A stretch of DNA of 64,000 nt from Mayfieldus profundus (GTDB lineage Bacteria > Actinomycetota > Thermoleophilia > Solirubrobacterales > 70-9): NCBI GenBank assembly GCA_038040325.1, contig JBBPIM010000005.1, positions 1-64,000 on the forward strand, written 5' to 3'. Below the pieces are notes generated by a model. The model searched no databases, was not told the origin of the DNA, and saw only the letters and a program-made list of their open reading frames with translations. The position numbers were made by a program, and so were the translations under genes. Positions 51,090-59,250 of the stretch are shown piece after piece. Numbering within the stretch: the stretch's first letter is position 1; each line of letters opens with the position of its first letter.

Positions 51090-51106
51090 CCCTAGACCCC
51101 GAATCG

Positions 51107-51138
51107 GACCCCTCGAAGCCGCCGGGCTGTCGGAGTAG
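51107..51138 (+). pseudogene. SnoaL-like C-terminal tail fragment
   Basis: The last codons PLEAAGLSE and a stop are the usual end of SnoaL-like genes here (compare 12206). Nothing upstream in frame belongs to such a protein. Confidence 0.4.
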
Positions 51139-51221
51139 GCGACCGCTCTCCCGCCTAGCGGCCGGGAATCTCCACCAACCACGGAGGCAGGGCCAACCCT
51201 ATGGAAATGGGTCGGTACTCA

Positions 51222-51285
51222 AGGAAGCCGTGGCGCTGGCAGCCCGGGGTCAGAGCGAGATACTGCGCGGGCGATGTCGCAGGAG
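51222..51285 (+). repeat. SnoaL tail/leader repeat, copy 2
   Basis: Second copy of the sequence at 50720-50780, with GATACT nine bases before the ATG at 51274. Confidence 0.5.
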
Positions 51286-51360
51286 AACGTCGAGATCGTG
51301 CGCCGCGTTTTCGCCACGGCTGGCGAGAGAGGTTGGGACGCTGCCTTGCAGTCTTGTGAC
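51274..51360 (+). pseudogene. SnoaL-like N-terminal fragment
   Basis: ATG 51274 begins MSQENVEIVRRVFATAGERG, the standard SnoaL-like start. After 29 codons similarity ends and the sequence runs into a DUF1905 fragment in a different frame. GATACT lies nine bases upstream. Confidence 0.6.
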
Positions 51361-51389
51361 TTCCTCCCAATAAAGGCGGCTGGACCTAT

Positions 51390-51599
51390 GTGGTCATGCC
51401 TGACTCGGTCGAGTTCTTCGGAACTCGAGTTCTCTTAAAGGTCCGAGGCACGATTGACGACCACCCATTCCGCAGTTCGTTTATGGCAATCGGTGATGGC
51501 ACCCACAAGCTGCCGGTGAAGGCAGACGTACGCAAAGTGATCGGAAAAGAGGCGGGTGACGCCGTCATTGTCCGCTTGGAGGAGCGGATAGGAGACTGA
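51390..51599 (+). pseudogene. DUF1905 protein, 5'-truncated
   Basis: VVMPDSVEFFGTRVLLKVRG, DDHPFRSSFMAIGDGTHKLP, KADVRKVIGKEAGDAVIV and LEERIG are the body of a DUF1905 domain (small beta-barrel). The in-frame codons GGWTY just upstream also fit the family, but a TGA at 51357 cuts the frame before the usual first 10-20 residues. A GTG at 51390 could still give a 69-residue product. Confidence 0.6.
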
Positions 51600-51665
51600 A
51601 CCGAAGCCGGGTGCCCGCGGCCACGCAGCGCTTGGGCCGATCGACCGATCTGGCAGATTGAGCCT

Positions 51666-52409
51666 ATGGAGCGTCCGCAACTCCTGCTCGTCCCGCAGTT
51701 CACCGAGCTGGAGTGGGCAATCGCCCCCCGGCTGGCCGAATGGGCTGAGATCGCCAGCTTCGACATTCCCGGGGTGGGAGAGGAGCCGTTGCCGGACGGC
51801 GAGCTGAGCGACATGACCCGCGAAGTGGTCGCGGACCGGGGCCTGCGCGAGATCGACGCCCGCGGCTGGCAGAGCTTCTTCGTGATCGGCGACTCCCTAG
51901 GTGTCGCCGCCGCCGTGCGCCTCGCACGTCGCCGCCCCGCCGCGGTGCTCGGCCTCGCCTTGGGACATGCCTCGCTGTCCTACGAGACCGAGGGCGAACG
52001 GCCTCCGCTCAACGGGGCGGTCCATGACGCGATGGGCCAATTGCTACGCAGCGACTACGACTCCTTCGTTCGCTACGGAATGGTCCAGATGACACAGGGA
52101 ACGTACGACGAAGACCTTGCAGAGAAGATGATCGCGCGTTTCCCGCCCATGGAGGTGACGGTGGAAGCCTGGGAGACGATGAGGGGCCTCAAGGAGCCGA
52201 TCGGGGACATGCTGCGTGAACTGGACAAGCCGCTGTTGTTCGCCAAGCACGAGGGCTGCATCGCGCATACCCCTGAGGGTTTCGATGACGCTGTCGCGGT
52301 CTTCCCCGACGCACGCGCCCTTGCGACCGAGCGTGGCCCCTGCGCGGATCCGGCCTTCGCCGAGGCGATCCGAGAATTTTGTGCGGACGTCTCGGCCGGA
52401 CGCCTGTAG
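51666..52409 (+). CDS. Alpha/beta hydrolase
   Basis: 247 residues. Nucleophile elbow GDSLGVAAAVRLA near residue 77, N-terminal strand LLLVPQFTELEW, C-terminal region DKPLLFAKHEGCIAHTPEGF. The expected His could be in KHEGC or IAHTPEGF, the Asp upstream of it. Substrate unknown. Convergent with dxs, one base apart. Confidence 0.8.
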   Translation: MERPQLLLVPQFTELEWAIAPRLAEWAEIASFDIPGVGEEPLPDGELSDMTREVVADRGLREIDARGWQSFFVIGDSLGVAAAVRLARRRPAAVLGLALGHASLSYETEGERPPLNGAVHDAMGQLLRSDYDSFVRYGMVQMTQGTYDEDLAEKMIARFPPMEVTVEAWETMRGLKEPIGDMLRELDKPLLFAKHEGCIAHTPEGFDDAVAVFPDARALATERGPCADPAFAEAIREFCADVSAGRL

Positions 52410-52410
52410 C

Positions 52411-54444
52411 TCAGCCGGGAACGGTCTGCGGCGAGCGCAGAGCCTCGAGCACCCGTTCGGCGACCGCTTCGCCGGTGAAACCGACCTCCTCGCGCAGCAG
52501 CGCCGGCTTGCCGTGGGTGACGTAGCGGTCGGGCAGGCCGACCCGCATCACCCGGGCCCGTGAGCCGGGATCGGCTATCGCGTCCTCGAGGTGCTCGAGC
52601 ACCGCCGAGCCGAAGCCGCCCGGCACCACGTTCTCCTCGATGGTCACCACCAGCTCGTGCTCGCGGGCGAGGCGGCGAACCAGCTCGGTATCCAGCGGCT
52701 TGGCGAAGCGGCCGTCGGCGACGGTGACGCTGAGGTCGTGCTCGCCTAGAAGTTTGGCGGCATCGAGTGCGACCTGGACCCCGTAGCCATAGCCGAGCAG
52801 CGCCACCCGCTCGCCCTCGGCGAGCAGCTCGCCGGTGCCGATCGGGATCTCCTGCGCCCGCTCGGGCAGCGGAACGCCCTCGGCGGCGCCGCGGGGGTAG
52901 CGGAAGGCAATCGGGCCATCGTCGTGGGCCAGCGCCGTGCGCAGCATGTGGACCAGCATCGCCTCGTCGCGGGGAGCCATCAGCACGACATTGGGCAGGG
53001 GTCGGAGGTAGGAGACGTCGAAGGCGCCGTGGTGGGTCGGGCCGTCGTCGCCGACCAGCCCGGCGCGGTCCATCGCGAAGACCACGTTCAGCTCCTGCAG
53101 GCAGACATCGTGGACGATCTGGTCGAAGGCGCGCTGCAGGAAGGTCGAGTAGATCCCGCAGACCGGCTTGGCGCCCTGAATCGCCAGACCGGCGGCGAAC
53201 AGCACCGCGTCCTGCTCGGCGATGCCGACGTCGTAGTACTGCTCGGGGACCTCCTTGCAGAGCTTGTTGAGCCCGGTCCCCCCCGCCATCGCCGCGGTGA
53301 TTCCGATCACGCGCTTGTCGCGCCTGGCCTCGGCGACCATCGCGTCGGCGAACACCGCCGTGTACTGGGGCGGCGCCTTGGGCTGCGGCGCCTCGAGCTT
53401 CTCGGGCGCAATCGACTCCGGGGCGTCGGACTCCCGGACCGGCACCGGCTTCGGCTTCGGCTTCGAGTCGGCCGGCTCACCGCCGACGATCGAGCCCGGC
53501 TTGGCCGCGTGCCACTTCTCCATCCCCTCCAGGCCGCCCTCCTCGGCGGGAGCGAAGCCCTTGCCCTTGACGGTGTGGATGTGGACGACCACGGGACGGT
53601 CCGCCTGCAGCGCCTCGCCGATCGCGGTGCGAAGTGCGCCGACATCGTGGCCGTCGATTACGCCGACGTAGGCGAGGTCGAGCTCCTCGAACAGCAATCC
53701 CGGCGCCCAGTAGGCCTTGATCGCCGACTTGATCTCCGGTCCGAGGCGCTCGATCCGCTTGCCGAGGCCGAGCGGCAGCTTGGTGAGCCGGTCCTCGACC
53801 CCCTCGCGGGCGTGGTAGAGGCGCGAATGCAGCCGGAAACGGTTGAAGTAGCTGGAGAGCGCGCCCACGTTCGGCGAGATCGACATCCCGTTGTCGTTGA
53901 GCACGATCACGATCGGCGTCTGCAGGCCGCCGGCGTTGTGCAGCGCCTCGTAGGCGACGCCGCCGGTCAGCGCCCCGTCGCCGATCACCGCCACCACCTT
54001 GCCGTCGGGGCCGATCCCCTTGCGCATCGCCTCCTTCAGGCCCACCGCGTATCCGATCGAAGTCGAGGCGTGCCCGGCGCCCATGATGTCGTGCTCGGAC
54101 TCGAAGACCGAGCAGAACGGCGCCAGCCCCTCGTACTGGCGGATGGTGGGAAGCTGGTCGCGGCGGCCGGTAAGCACCTTGTGGGGGTAGGCCTGATGGC
54201 CGACGTCCCAGAGGATCTTGTCGCGCGGCGAGTCGAGCAGGCTGTGCAGCGCGACGGCCAGCTCGCAGGTTCCGAGGTTGGCTCCGAAGTGCCCGCCGAT
54301 CTCGCCGATCGTGTCGATGATGTAGGTGCGGATCTCCTGCGCAACCTGCTCGAGCTGCTCGTCGTCGAGTTCCTTGAGGTCCTCGGGCGAGTCGATCTGT
54401 GGAAGCAGCGGCTCGGGGTCTTGCCTGTCGTGTTCGTCGCTCAT
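52411..54444 (-). CDS. dxs: 1-deoxy-D-xylulose-5-phosphate synthase
   Basis: 677 residues. Thiamine diphosphate motif GDGALTGG...LNDNGMSISPN (about 155-190), transketolase-type pyrimidine domain from about 365 (GITAAMAGGTGLNKL, DVGIAEQDAVLFAAG, AFDQIVHDVCLQ) and C-terminal domain (VTIEENVVPGGFGSAVLE). Makes DXP from pyruvate and glyceraldehyde 3-phosphate, the first MEP-pathway step. A Lys/Pro-rich linker of about 40 residues (325-365) is longer than usual. ATG overlaps the ispA stop. Confidence 0.96.
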   Translation of the reverse strand: MSDEHDRQDPEPLLPQIDSPEDLKELDDEQLEQVAQEIRTYIIDTIGEIGGHFGANLGTCELAVALHSLLDSPRDKILWDVGHQAYPHKVLTGRRDQLPTIRQYEGLAPFCSVFESEHDIMGAGHASTSIGYAVGLKEAMRKGIGPDGKVVAVIGDGALTGGVAYEALHNAGGLQTPIVIVLNDNGMSISPNVGALSSYFNRFRLHSRLYHAREGVEDRLTKLPLGLGKRIERLGPEIKSAIKAYWAPGLLFEELDLAYVGVIDGHDVGALRTAIGEALQADRPVVVHIHTVKGKGFAPAEEGGLEGMEKWHAAKPGSIVGGEPADSKPKPKPVPVRESDAPESIAPEKLEAPQPKAPPQYTAVFADAMVAEARRDKRVIGITAAMAGGTGLNKLCKEVPEQYYDVGIAEQDAVLFAAGLAIQGAKPVCGIYSTFLQRAFDQIVHDVCLQELNVVFAMDRAGLVGDDGPTHHGAFDVSYLRPLPNVVLMAPRDEAMLVHMLRTALAHDDGPIAFRYPRGAAEGVPLPERAQEIPIGTGELLAEGERVALLGYGYGVQVALDAAKLLGEHDLSVTVADGRFAKPLDTELVRRLAREHELVVTIEENVVPGGFGSAVLEHLEDAIADPGSRARVMRVGLPDRYVTHGKPALLREEVGFTGEAVAERVLEALRSPQTVPG

Positions 54445-55313
54445 TCGTGTCGGGTGTAGATGAAGTCGGTTATGCGCTCCAGGTCGTCGCTGCCGGGGCC
54501 CGCCTCGGACAGCGCCTCGCGGGCATTGACGTGTGACTCGGTCGCCAGCTCCCGGGCTCGCTCGAGGCCGAAGAGGCTGACGTAGGTGACTTTTCCGTGC
54601 CGCTCATCAGATCCGTGGGGCTTTCCGAGCTCCTCGTCCGAGCCTGTGACGTCGAGGATGTCGTCGACTATCTGGAAGAGAACGCCGAGCTCATCCGCGA
54701 AACGGCGCCAGCGAATTGTCTCAGGTTCGCCGAGGCCCTCGAGTATCAATACGACGCCCACGCTGGCGGCGATCAGCCGTCCGGTCTTCAGCCCGTGCAG
54801 GGCGCGCAGCTGGTCGGCGTCGAGCTTGCGCTGCGTGACGTCGACGTACTGGCCGCCCACCATCCCGTCCACACCCGTCGCCGAGGTCAGCTCGCGCAAC
54901 GCGGTGAGAACCCGCTCGGGAGGGCGGGGCTGCTCGCAGAACAGGTGTACGGCCTCGGCGAACAGGCCGTCGCCGGCGAGGATCGCCACGTCCTCGCCGT
55001 ACTTGACATGCGAGGTGGGACGGCCGCGGCGCAAGTCGTCGTCGTCCATCGCCGGCAGGTCGTCGTGGATCAGCGAGTAGGTGTGGATCAGCTCGATCGC
55101 GGCTGCCGCCAGAAGCACCGACTCGGGGTCGGCGCCGAGCCCGCGCGCGGTGGCGAGAGCGAGGACCGGCCGGATCCGCTTGCCCCCCGCCAGCAGCGAG
55201 TAGCGCATCGCCTCCTCCAAGCCCTCGGTCGAGCCCGCGGCGGAGAAGCGCAGGCCCTCGAGGTGGGAGTCGACGAACGCGCGCAGGTCCTCGGGATAAC
55301 CGCCGGCACTCAT
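54441..55313 (-). CDS. ispA: Polyprenyl (farnesyl/geranylgeranyl) diphosphate synthase
   Basis: 290 residues. LLAGGKRIRPVL, first Asp motif HDDLPAMDDDDLRRG, HGLKTGRLIAASV, second Asp motif FQIVDDILDVTG. Condenses IPP with allylic diphosphates. Operon with xseB upstream and dxs downstream, four-base overlaps at both ends, so isoprenoid precursor and chain synthesis are co-expressed. Confidence 0.93.
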   Translation of the reverse strand: MSAGGYPEDLRAFVDSHLEGLRFSAAGSTEGLEEAMRYSLLAGGKRIRPVLALATARGLGADPESVLLAAAAIELIHTYSLIHDDLPAMDDDDLRRGRPTSHVKYGEDVAILAGDGLFAEAVHLFCEQPRPPERVLTALRELTSATGVDGMVGGQYVDVTQRKLDADQLRALHGLKTGRLIAASVGVVLILEGLGEPETIRWRRFADELGVLFQIVDDILDVTGSDEELGKPHGSDERHGKVTYVSLFGLERARELATESHVNAREALSEAGPGSDDLERITDFIYTRHE

Positions 55314-55504
55314 TCGCCGCCGCCGAGGTCCTCGCCAGTGGCGTCGCCCTCGCGCAGGCTTCGACTCAACTCTTCGGCGGCCTCGGCGGCAAGGGTCGCC
55401 GCCTCGCGGGTCAGCTCGCCGGCCCGCTCGTCGTCGGTATCGGGGCTCTCCAGCTCCCGGGTGATCGCCTCGAGGCGCTCGGTGATCTCGCTGAGGCGGC
55501 TCAC
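55310..55504 (-). CDS. xseB: Exodeoxyribonuclease VII small subunit-like protein
   Basis: 64 residues, all helical, Glu/Arg/Leu-rich (EITERLEAITRELESPD, AATLAAEAAEELSRSLRE). Resembles the XseB coiled coil but is divergent; position between nusB and ispA supports the name. XseA is not in the window. Overlaps both neighbours by four bases. Confidence 0.65.
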   Translation of the reverse strand: MSRLSEITERLEAITRELESPDTDDERAGELTREAATLAAEAAEELSRSLREGDATGEDLGGGE

Positions 55505-55875
55505 GCGGTTTCCCGCACGGCGGCGCCCAGCACCCCGTTGACAAAGCCCGGAGCGTCGGCGCCGCAGTACTCCTTCGCCAGCTCCACTGCCTCATCGATC
55601 GCGACCTCGGTCGGAACGTCTTCGCGATATTCGACCTCGTACAGCGCCATGCGCATGATGTTGCGGTCGAGCGGCGCGATCCGGTCAAGCGCCCAGCCCT
55701 TGGCGTGGCGCGCAATCGCCTCGTCGAGCTCGTCGCGGTGCTGCTCGACGCCCTCGGCCAGCTCCCGGGTGAAGGGCCGCGCGTCGGGCCCGATCAGCTC
55801 GTCGAGCGGGCGGCCTGTGACATCGCGCTGGTAGCAGGCGAAGACGGCGTCGCGGCGCTGGTCGGAACGGCGCAT
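55501..55875 (-). CDS. nusB: Transcription antitermination protein NusB
   Basis: 124 residues, helical. MRRSDQRRDAVFACYQRDV, LDRIAPLDRNIMRMALYE and EVAIDEAVELAKEYCG, then FVNGVLGA, are standard NusB landmarks. With NusE/S10 it binds boxA during rRNA transcription. Ten bases after efp in the same unit. Confidence 0.93.
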   Translation of the reverse strand: MRRSDQRRDAVFACYQRDVTGRPLDELIGPDARPFTRELAEGVEQHRDELDEAIARHAKGWALDRIAPLDRNIMRMALYEVEYREDVPTEVAIDEAVELAKEYCGADAPGFVNGVLGAAVRETA

Positions 55876-55884
55876 GGGGAAAGC

Positions 55885-56445
55885 TTAGGCGCGGGAGACG
55901 TACTCGCCGCTGCGGGTATCGACGCGCACCGTTTCGCCTTCCTCGATGAAGAGCGGGACCTGAACCTTTACGCCCGACTCCAGCGTGGCCGGCTTGGTGC
56001 CGCCCCCGGAGGCCGTGTCGCCCTTCACCCCTGGATCGGTGTCGGCGACCTTCAATTCCACAGCGCTCGGCACCTGCACGTCGACCGGCCGCTTGTCGAC
56101 GAACAGCACGTCAGCGACGCTGTTGGGCAGCATCCATTTCATCGCGCTGTCGGCAACGGCGCGCGACACCTCGATCTGCTCGTAGTCGCGGTTGTCCATG
56201 AACACCGCCGCATCGCCGGAGTCGTAGAGGTACTGCATCTTGCGCGACTCGGTATGCACCGGCCGGAACTTCTCACCGGCGCGGAAGGTCTTGTCGTGGA
56301 CGCTGCCGTCGTCGAGCTTGCGCACCCTGGTGCGCACGAAGGCGCCGCCCTTGCCGGGCTTCACATGCTGGAACTCGAGGATCCGGTAGACGGAGCCGTC
56401 GATCTCGATATGGGAGCCGTTCTTGAACTGGTTGGTGCTGATCAC
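55885..56445 (-). CDS. efp: Translation elongation factor P
   Basis: 186 residues from GTG 56445 (VISTNQFKNGSHIEIDG), the normal EF-P length. HVKPGKGGAFVRTRVRKLD holds the loop Lys (PGKG) that is modified in other bacteria. Later landmarks are MDNRDYEQIEV and KGDTASGGGTKPATLESG. Relieves ribosome stalling at polyproline. No modification genes (epmA/B, ymfI) nearby. Confidence 0.96.
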   Translation of the reverse strand: MISTNQFKNGSHIEIDGSVYRILEFQHVKPGKGGAFVRTRVRKLDDGSVHDKTFRAGEKFRPVHTESRKMQYLYDSGDAAVFMDNRDYEQIEVSRAVADSAMKWMLPNSVADVLFVDKRPVDVQVPSAVELKVADTDPGVKGDTASGGGTKPATLESGVKVQVPLFIEEGETVRVDTRSGEYVSRA

Positions 56446-56511
56446 GGCGCAGAAGGGTAGCCGCCGCGCGACGTCGGTCGCCTTTCGTGCCGGCCGGAGT
56501 GAGTTGCAAGG

Positions 56512-57702
56512 ATGCACGCCGTGGCAGCGGCGCCCGATACCAGGCAGCGGCGGCTGAGCGCGGTCCTGCGCGAGGGCGAGCGGGTGATGCCGCTGGAGTT
56601 GTTCTTCGACCTCGTCTTCGTCCTCGCCCTCACGCAGTGCACCGCGCTGATGGCCCGCAATCCAACCTGGGAAGGGCTCGCTCAGGGAATGCTCGTTCTG
56701 GCGCTGCTTTGGTGGTCCTGGACGGGATACACCTGGCTGACCAGCGTCGTCGACCCGGAGGAGGGCGCGGTTCGGATCGCCATCTTCGCCGCGATGGCTG
56801 CCTTCCTGATCGTCTCGATCTGCGTCCCAGCGGCTTTCGGCGATCTAGCGCTCGAGTTCGCGGTGGCCTACGGCGTGGTGCGCGCGGCGCACATCGCGCT
56901 GTTCGTGATCGCCAGTCAGGAGGACGCCGCGCTGCGGAAGTCGGTGGTCGGCCTCGGGATCGGCACCGCGGTTTGCGTCGGGTTGCTGGTCGGGGGTGCG
57001 TTCCTCGAGGGCGGCGCCCAGATCGCCCTCTGGGCCCTGGCGTTGCTCCTCGACATGGCCGGGCCGTTCTTCTTCGGCTCCTCGGGCTGGCGGCTGATCC
57101 CCGGCCACTTCGCCGAGCGCCACGGCCTGATCATCATCATCGCCCTCGGCGAGTCGATCGTCGCCCTCGGGGTCGGCGCCGACGCCAGCCTGACCGTGGG
57201 CATCGCCGCGGCGGCGGTGCTGGGCATCGTTCTGACCGCGGAGCTGTGGTGGATCTACTTCGACATCGTGGCGCTGGTCTCCGCCCGGCGCCTGTCGGAG
57301 GCCCAGGAGGGGCGCGTGCGCAACGAGCTGGCTCGCGATTCCTACTCCTACCTCCACTTCCTGATGGTGGCCGGCATCGTGCTGGTCGCGCTGGGGCTCA
57401 AGAAGACGCTGGGCAACGTGGACGACCCGCTCGAGACCGTGCCGGCGTTCGCGCTGCTGGGCGGGGTCGCCTTGTATCTGCTCGGGCACGTGGCCTTTCG
57501 TTTCCGCCACATCCACACCATCAACAGGCACCGCCTGCTGCTCGCCCTGCTGATGTTCGCGCTGCTCCCAGTGGCGGTGGAGCTGCCGTCAATCGCCACG
57601 CTGGTCGTGGTCACCGCGCTGCTCTGCGCGATGATCGTCTACGAAACGATCAGCTACGGCGAGGGGCGCGCCCGGGTGCGTCACCCAGGTGCGGCGCAGT
57701 AG
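56512..57702 (+). CDS. LtrA-like low-temperature-requirement membrane protein
   Basis: 396 residues, about ten or eleven helices. ELFFDLVFVLALTQCTALM, WWSWTGYTWLTS, HGLIIIIALGESIVALGVGA and TAELWWIYFD are family signatures. Listeria ltrA is required for growth at low temperature; molecular function is unknown. It is the only plus-strand gene inside the efp-pepP-aro series, a later insertion into conserved order. Confidence 0.9.
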   Translation: MHAVAAAPDTRQRRLSAVLREGERVMPLELFFDLVFVLALTQCTALMARNPTWEGLAQGMLVLALLWWSWTGYTWLTSVVDPEEGAVRIAIFAAMAAFLIVSICVPAAFGDLALEFAVAYGVVRAAHIALFVIASQEDAALRKSVVGLGIGTAVCVGLLVGGAFLEGGAQIALWALALLLDMAGPFFFGSSGWRLIPGHFAERHGLIIIIALGESIVALGVGADASLTVGIAAAAVLGIVLTAELWWIYFDIVALVSARRLSEAQEGRVRNELARDSYSYLHFLMVAGIVLVALGLKKTLGNVDDPLETVPAFALLGGVALYLLGHVAFRFRHIHTINRHRLLLALLMFALLPVAVELPSIATLVVVTALLCAMIVYETISYGEGRARVRHPGAAQ

Positions 57703-57739
57703 CCCGCAGCAGGTGGCCTTCGGCCTGAATTGGGCCGCC

Positions 57740-58804
57740 TCAGTCGACGACCCGCAGCTCCTTGGCCAGCCCGCTGAGGTTGCGGTGGCCGTCGTCGGTG
57801 ACGACGACGAGATCCTCGATCCGAACCCCGAACTTCCCCGCCATGTAGACGCCGGGCTCGATCGTGACCACCTCGTTGGCCAGCAGCGTGTCCTCGGAGC
57901 GGGGATTGAGGCTGGGGCCCTCGTGGACCTCGAGTCCGACGCCGTGGCCCAGCCCGTGGCCGAAGCGGTCCCCATGGCCGGCCGCATCGATCATCTCGCG
58001 CGCCACCGCGTCGACGTCGCGGTTCGACTTGCCGGCGGCGACGGCCTCCAGGGCGGCAGCCTGGGCGTCGTGAACCAGCGCATATACAGCCTCGGCGAGC
58101 TCACCGATCTCGGCACCGGTGGCGAAGGTGCGGGTGCAGTCGGAGCAGTAGCCGTCGAGCTGGGCGCCCATGTCGAAGATCACCAGCGCGTCGGCGCCGA
58201 TCTCCCGCTCCCCCGGCTCGGCGTGCGGAAGCGCTCCGTTGGGCCCGGCGGCGACGATCGGCGGAAACGAGGGCTCGGCGCCAAGCTCGCGGATCCGCGC
58301 CTCGGCCTCGCGGGCCACCTCGCGCTCGCTGCGCCCGCACAGCCCCCGTTCCAGGCTCCACCCATAGACCTCGTCGGCGAGCTTTGCAGCCTCGGCGATC
58401 GCCGCCAGCTCGCCCTCGTCCTTGACGCGTCGCAGCCGCTCGACCAGGCCCCCGGCGGCGACCAGCTCGGCGCCCTCGGCGACCTCCTCCTGCAGCCGGC
58501 CGAAGGCCTTGACGCTGAGATGCTGGTCCTCGAAGCCGCACCGACCGCCGAGGCGCTCCGCCAGTCCCGGCAGCCACTCTCCCTTGACGGTGACGATCTC
58601 CCAGACCTCGGTCTCCGTCTCGGCGCGCTCCGTGTAGCGAAAATCGGTGACGAGGAGTCGGTATTCAGGGCCGCATAGGCAGGCGCCGTTGGTGCCGGTG
58701 AAGCCGGTCAGGTAGCGAACGTTGACCAGGTTGGTGACGAGCAGCCGCTCCAGGCCCTCGCCGGCGACCAGCTCGGCCAGGCGCTCCGCACGCGCGGCGC
58801 TCAC
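57740..58804 (-). CDS. pepP: Xaa-Pro aminopeptidase (M24)
   Basis: 354 residues. N-terminal creatinase-like domain (TNLVNVRYLTGFTGTNGACL) and catalytic pita-bread domain with metal ligands in VIFDMGAQLDGYCSDCTRTF, GHGLGHGVGLEVHEGP and VVTIEPGVYMAGKFGVRIED. Cleaves N-terminal residues before proline. Beside efp as in many bacteria. Overlaps aroQ by four bases. Confidence 0.94.
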   Translation of the reverse strand: MSAARAERLAELVAGEGLERLLVTNLVNVRYLTGFTGTNGACLCGPEYRLLVTDFRYTERAETETEVWEIVTVKGEWLPGLAERLGGRCGFEDQHLSVKAFGRLQEEVAEGAELVAAGGLVERLRRVKDEGELAAIAEAAKLADEVYGWSLERGLCGRSEREVAREAEARIRELGAEPSFPPIVAAGPNGALPHAEPGEREIGADALVIFDMGAQLDGYCSDCTRTFATGAEIGELAEAVYALVHDAQAAALEAVAAGKSNRDVDAVAREMIDAAGHGDRFGHGLGHGVGLEVHEGPSLNPRSEDTLLANEVVTIEPGVYMAGKFGVRIEDLVVVTDDGHRNLSGLAKELRVVD

Positions 58805-59250
58805 GCAGGTTCCAGCTTGCGGGCGAGGATCTCGAGGGCCTCGCGGTAGCCCTCCGGTCCCTTGCCGGAGATCTTCGCGAGGACCATCCCCTCGAACACA
58901 GAGATTCGCCGGAAGTCCTCCCGCGATTCCACGTCGGAGAGGTGGACCTCAACCGCCGGCAGGCCCGTGAGCTCCAGAGCGTCGCCAATCGCCCAGCTGT
59001 AGTGGGTCCAGGCGCCGGCATTGATCAGCGCGGCGTCGGCGATCTCGGGCAGGCGGTGCAGGTGCTCGACGAACTCCCCCTCGCTGTTGGACTGAAAGAA
59101 GCGGGCGTCGAGGTCGAGGTCGCGGGCCCAGTGCTTGATCCGGTTCTCCAGCTCGGTCAGGGACAGGCCTCCGTAGATCTCCGGATCGCGGCGCTCCAGC
59201 ACGTCGAAGTTGACCCCGTGCATCACCTCGACTCTGTTTCTCGCGCTCAT
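58801..59250 (-). CDS. aroQ: Type II 3-dehydroquinate dehydratase, divergent
   Basis: 149 residues. Key residues are in place: Asn in HGVNFD, Arg and Tyr in ERRDPEIYG, His in NAGAWTHYS, VEVHLSDVESREDFRR. The usual NGPNLN start is altered to HGVNFD and the G-rich GLGxxGY to GKGPEGY. Dehydrates 3-dehydroquinate in the shikimate pathway. Overlaps the aroK-aroB gene and pepP by four bases each. Confidence 0.88.
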   Translation of the reverse strand: MSARNRVEVMHGVNFDVLERRDPEIYGGLSLTELENRIKHWARDLDLDARFFQSNSEGEFVEHLHRLPEIADAALINAGAWTHYSWAIGDALELTGLPAVEVHLSDVESREDFRRISVFEGMVLAKISGKGPEGYREALEILARKLEPA

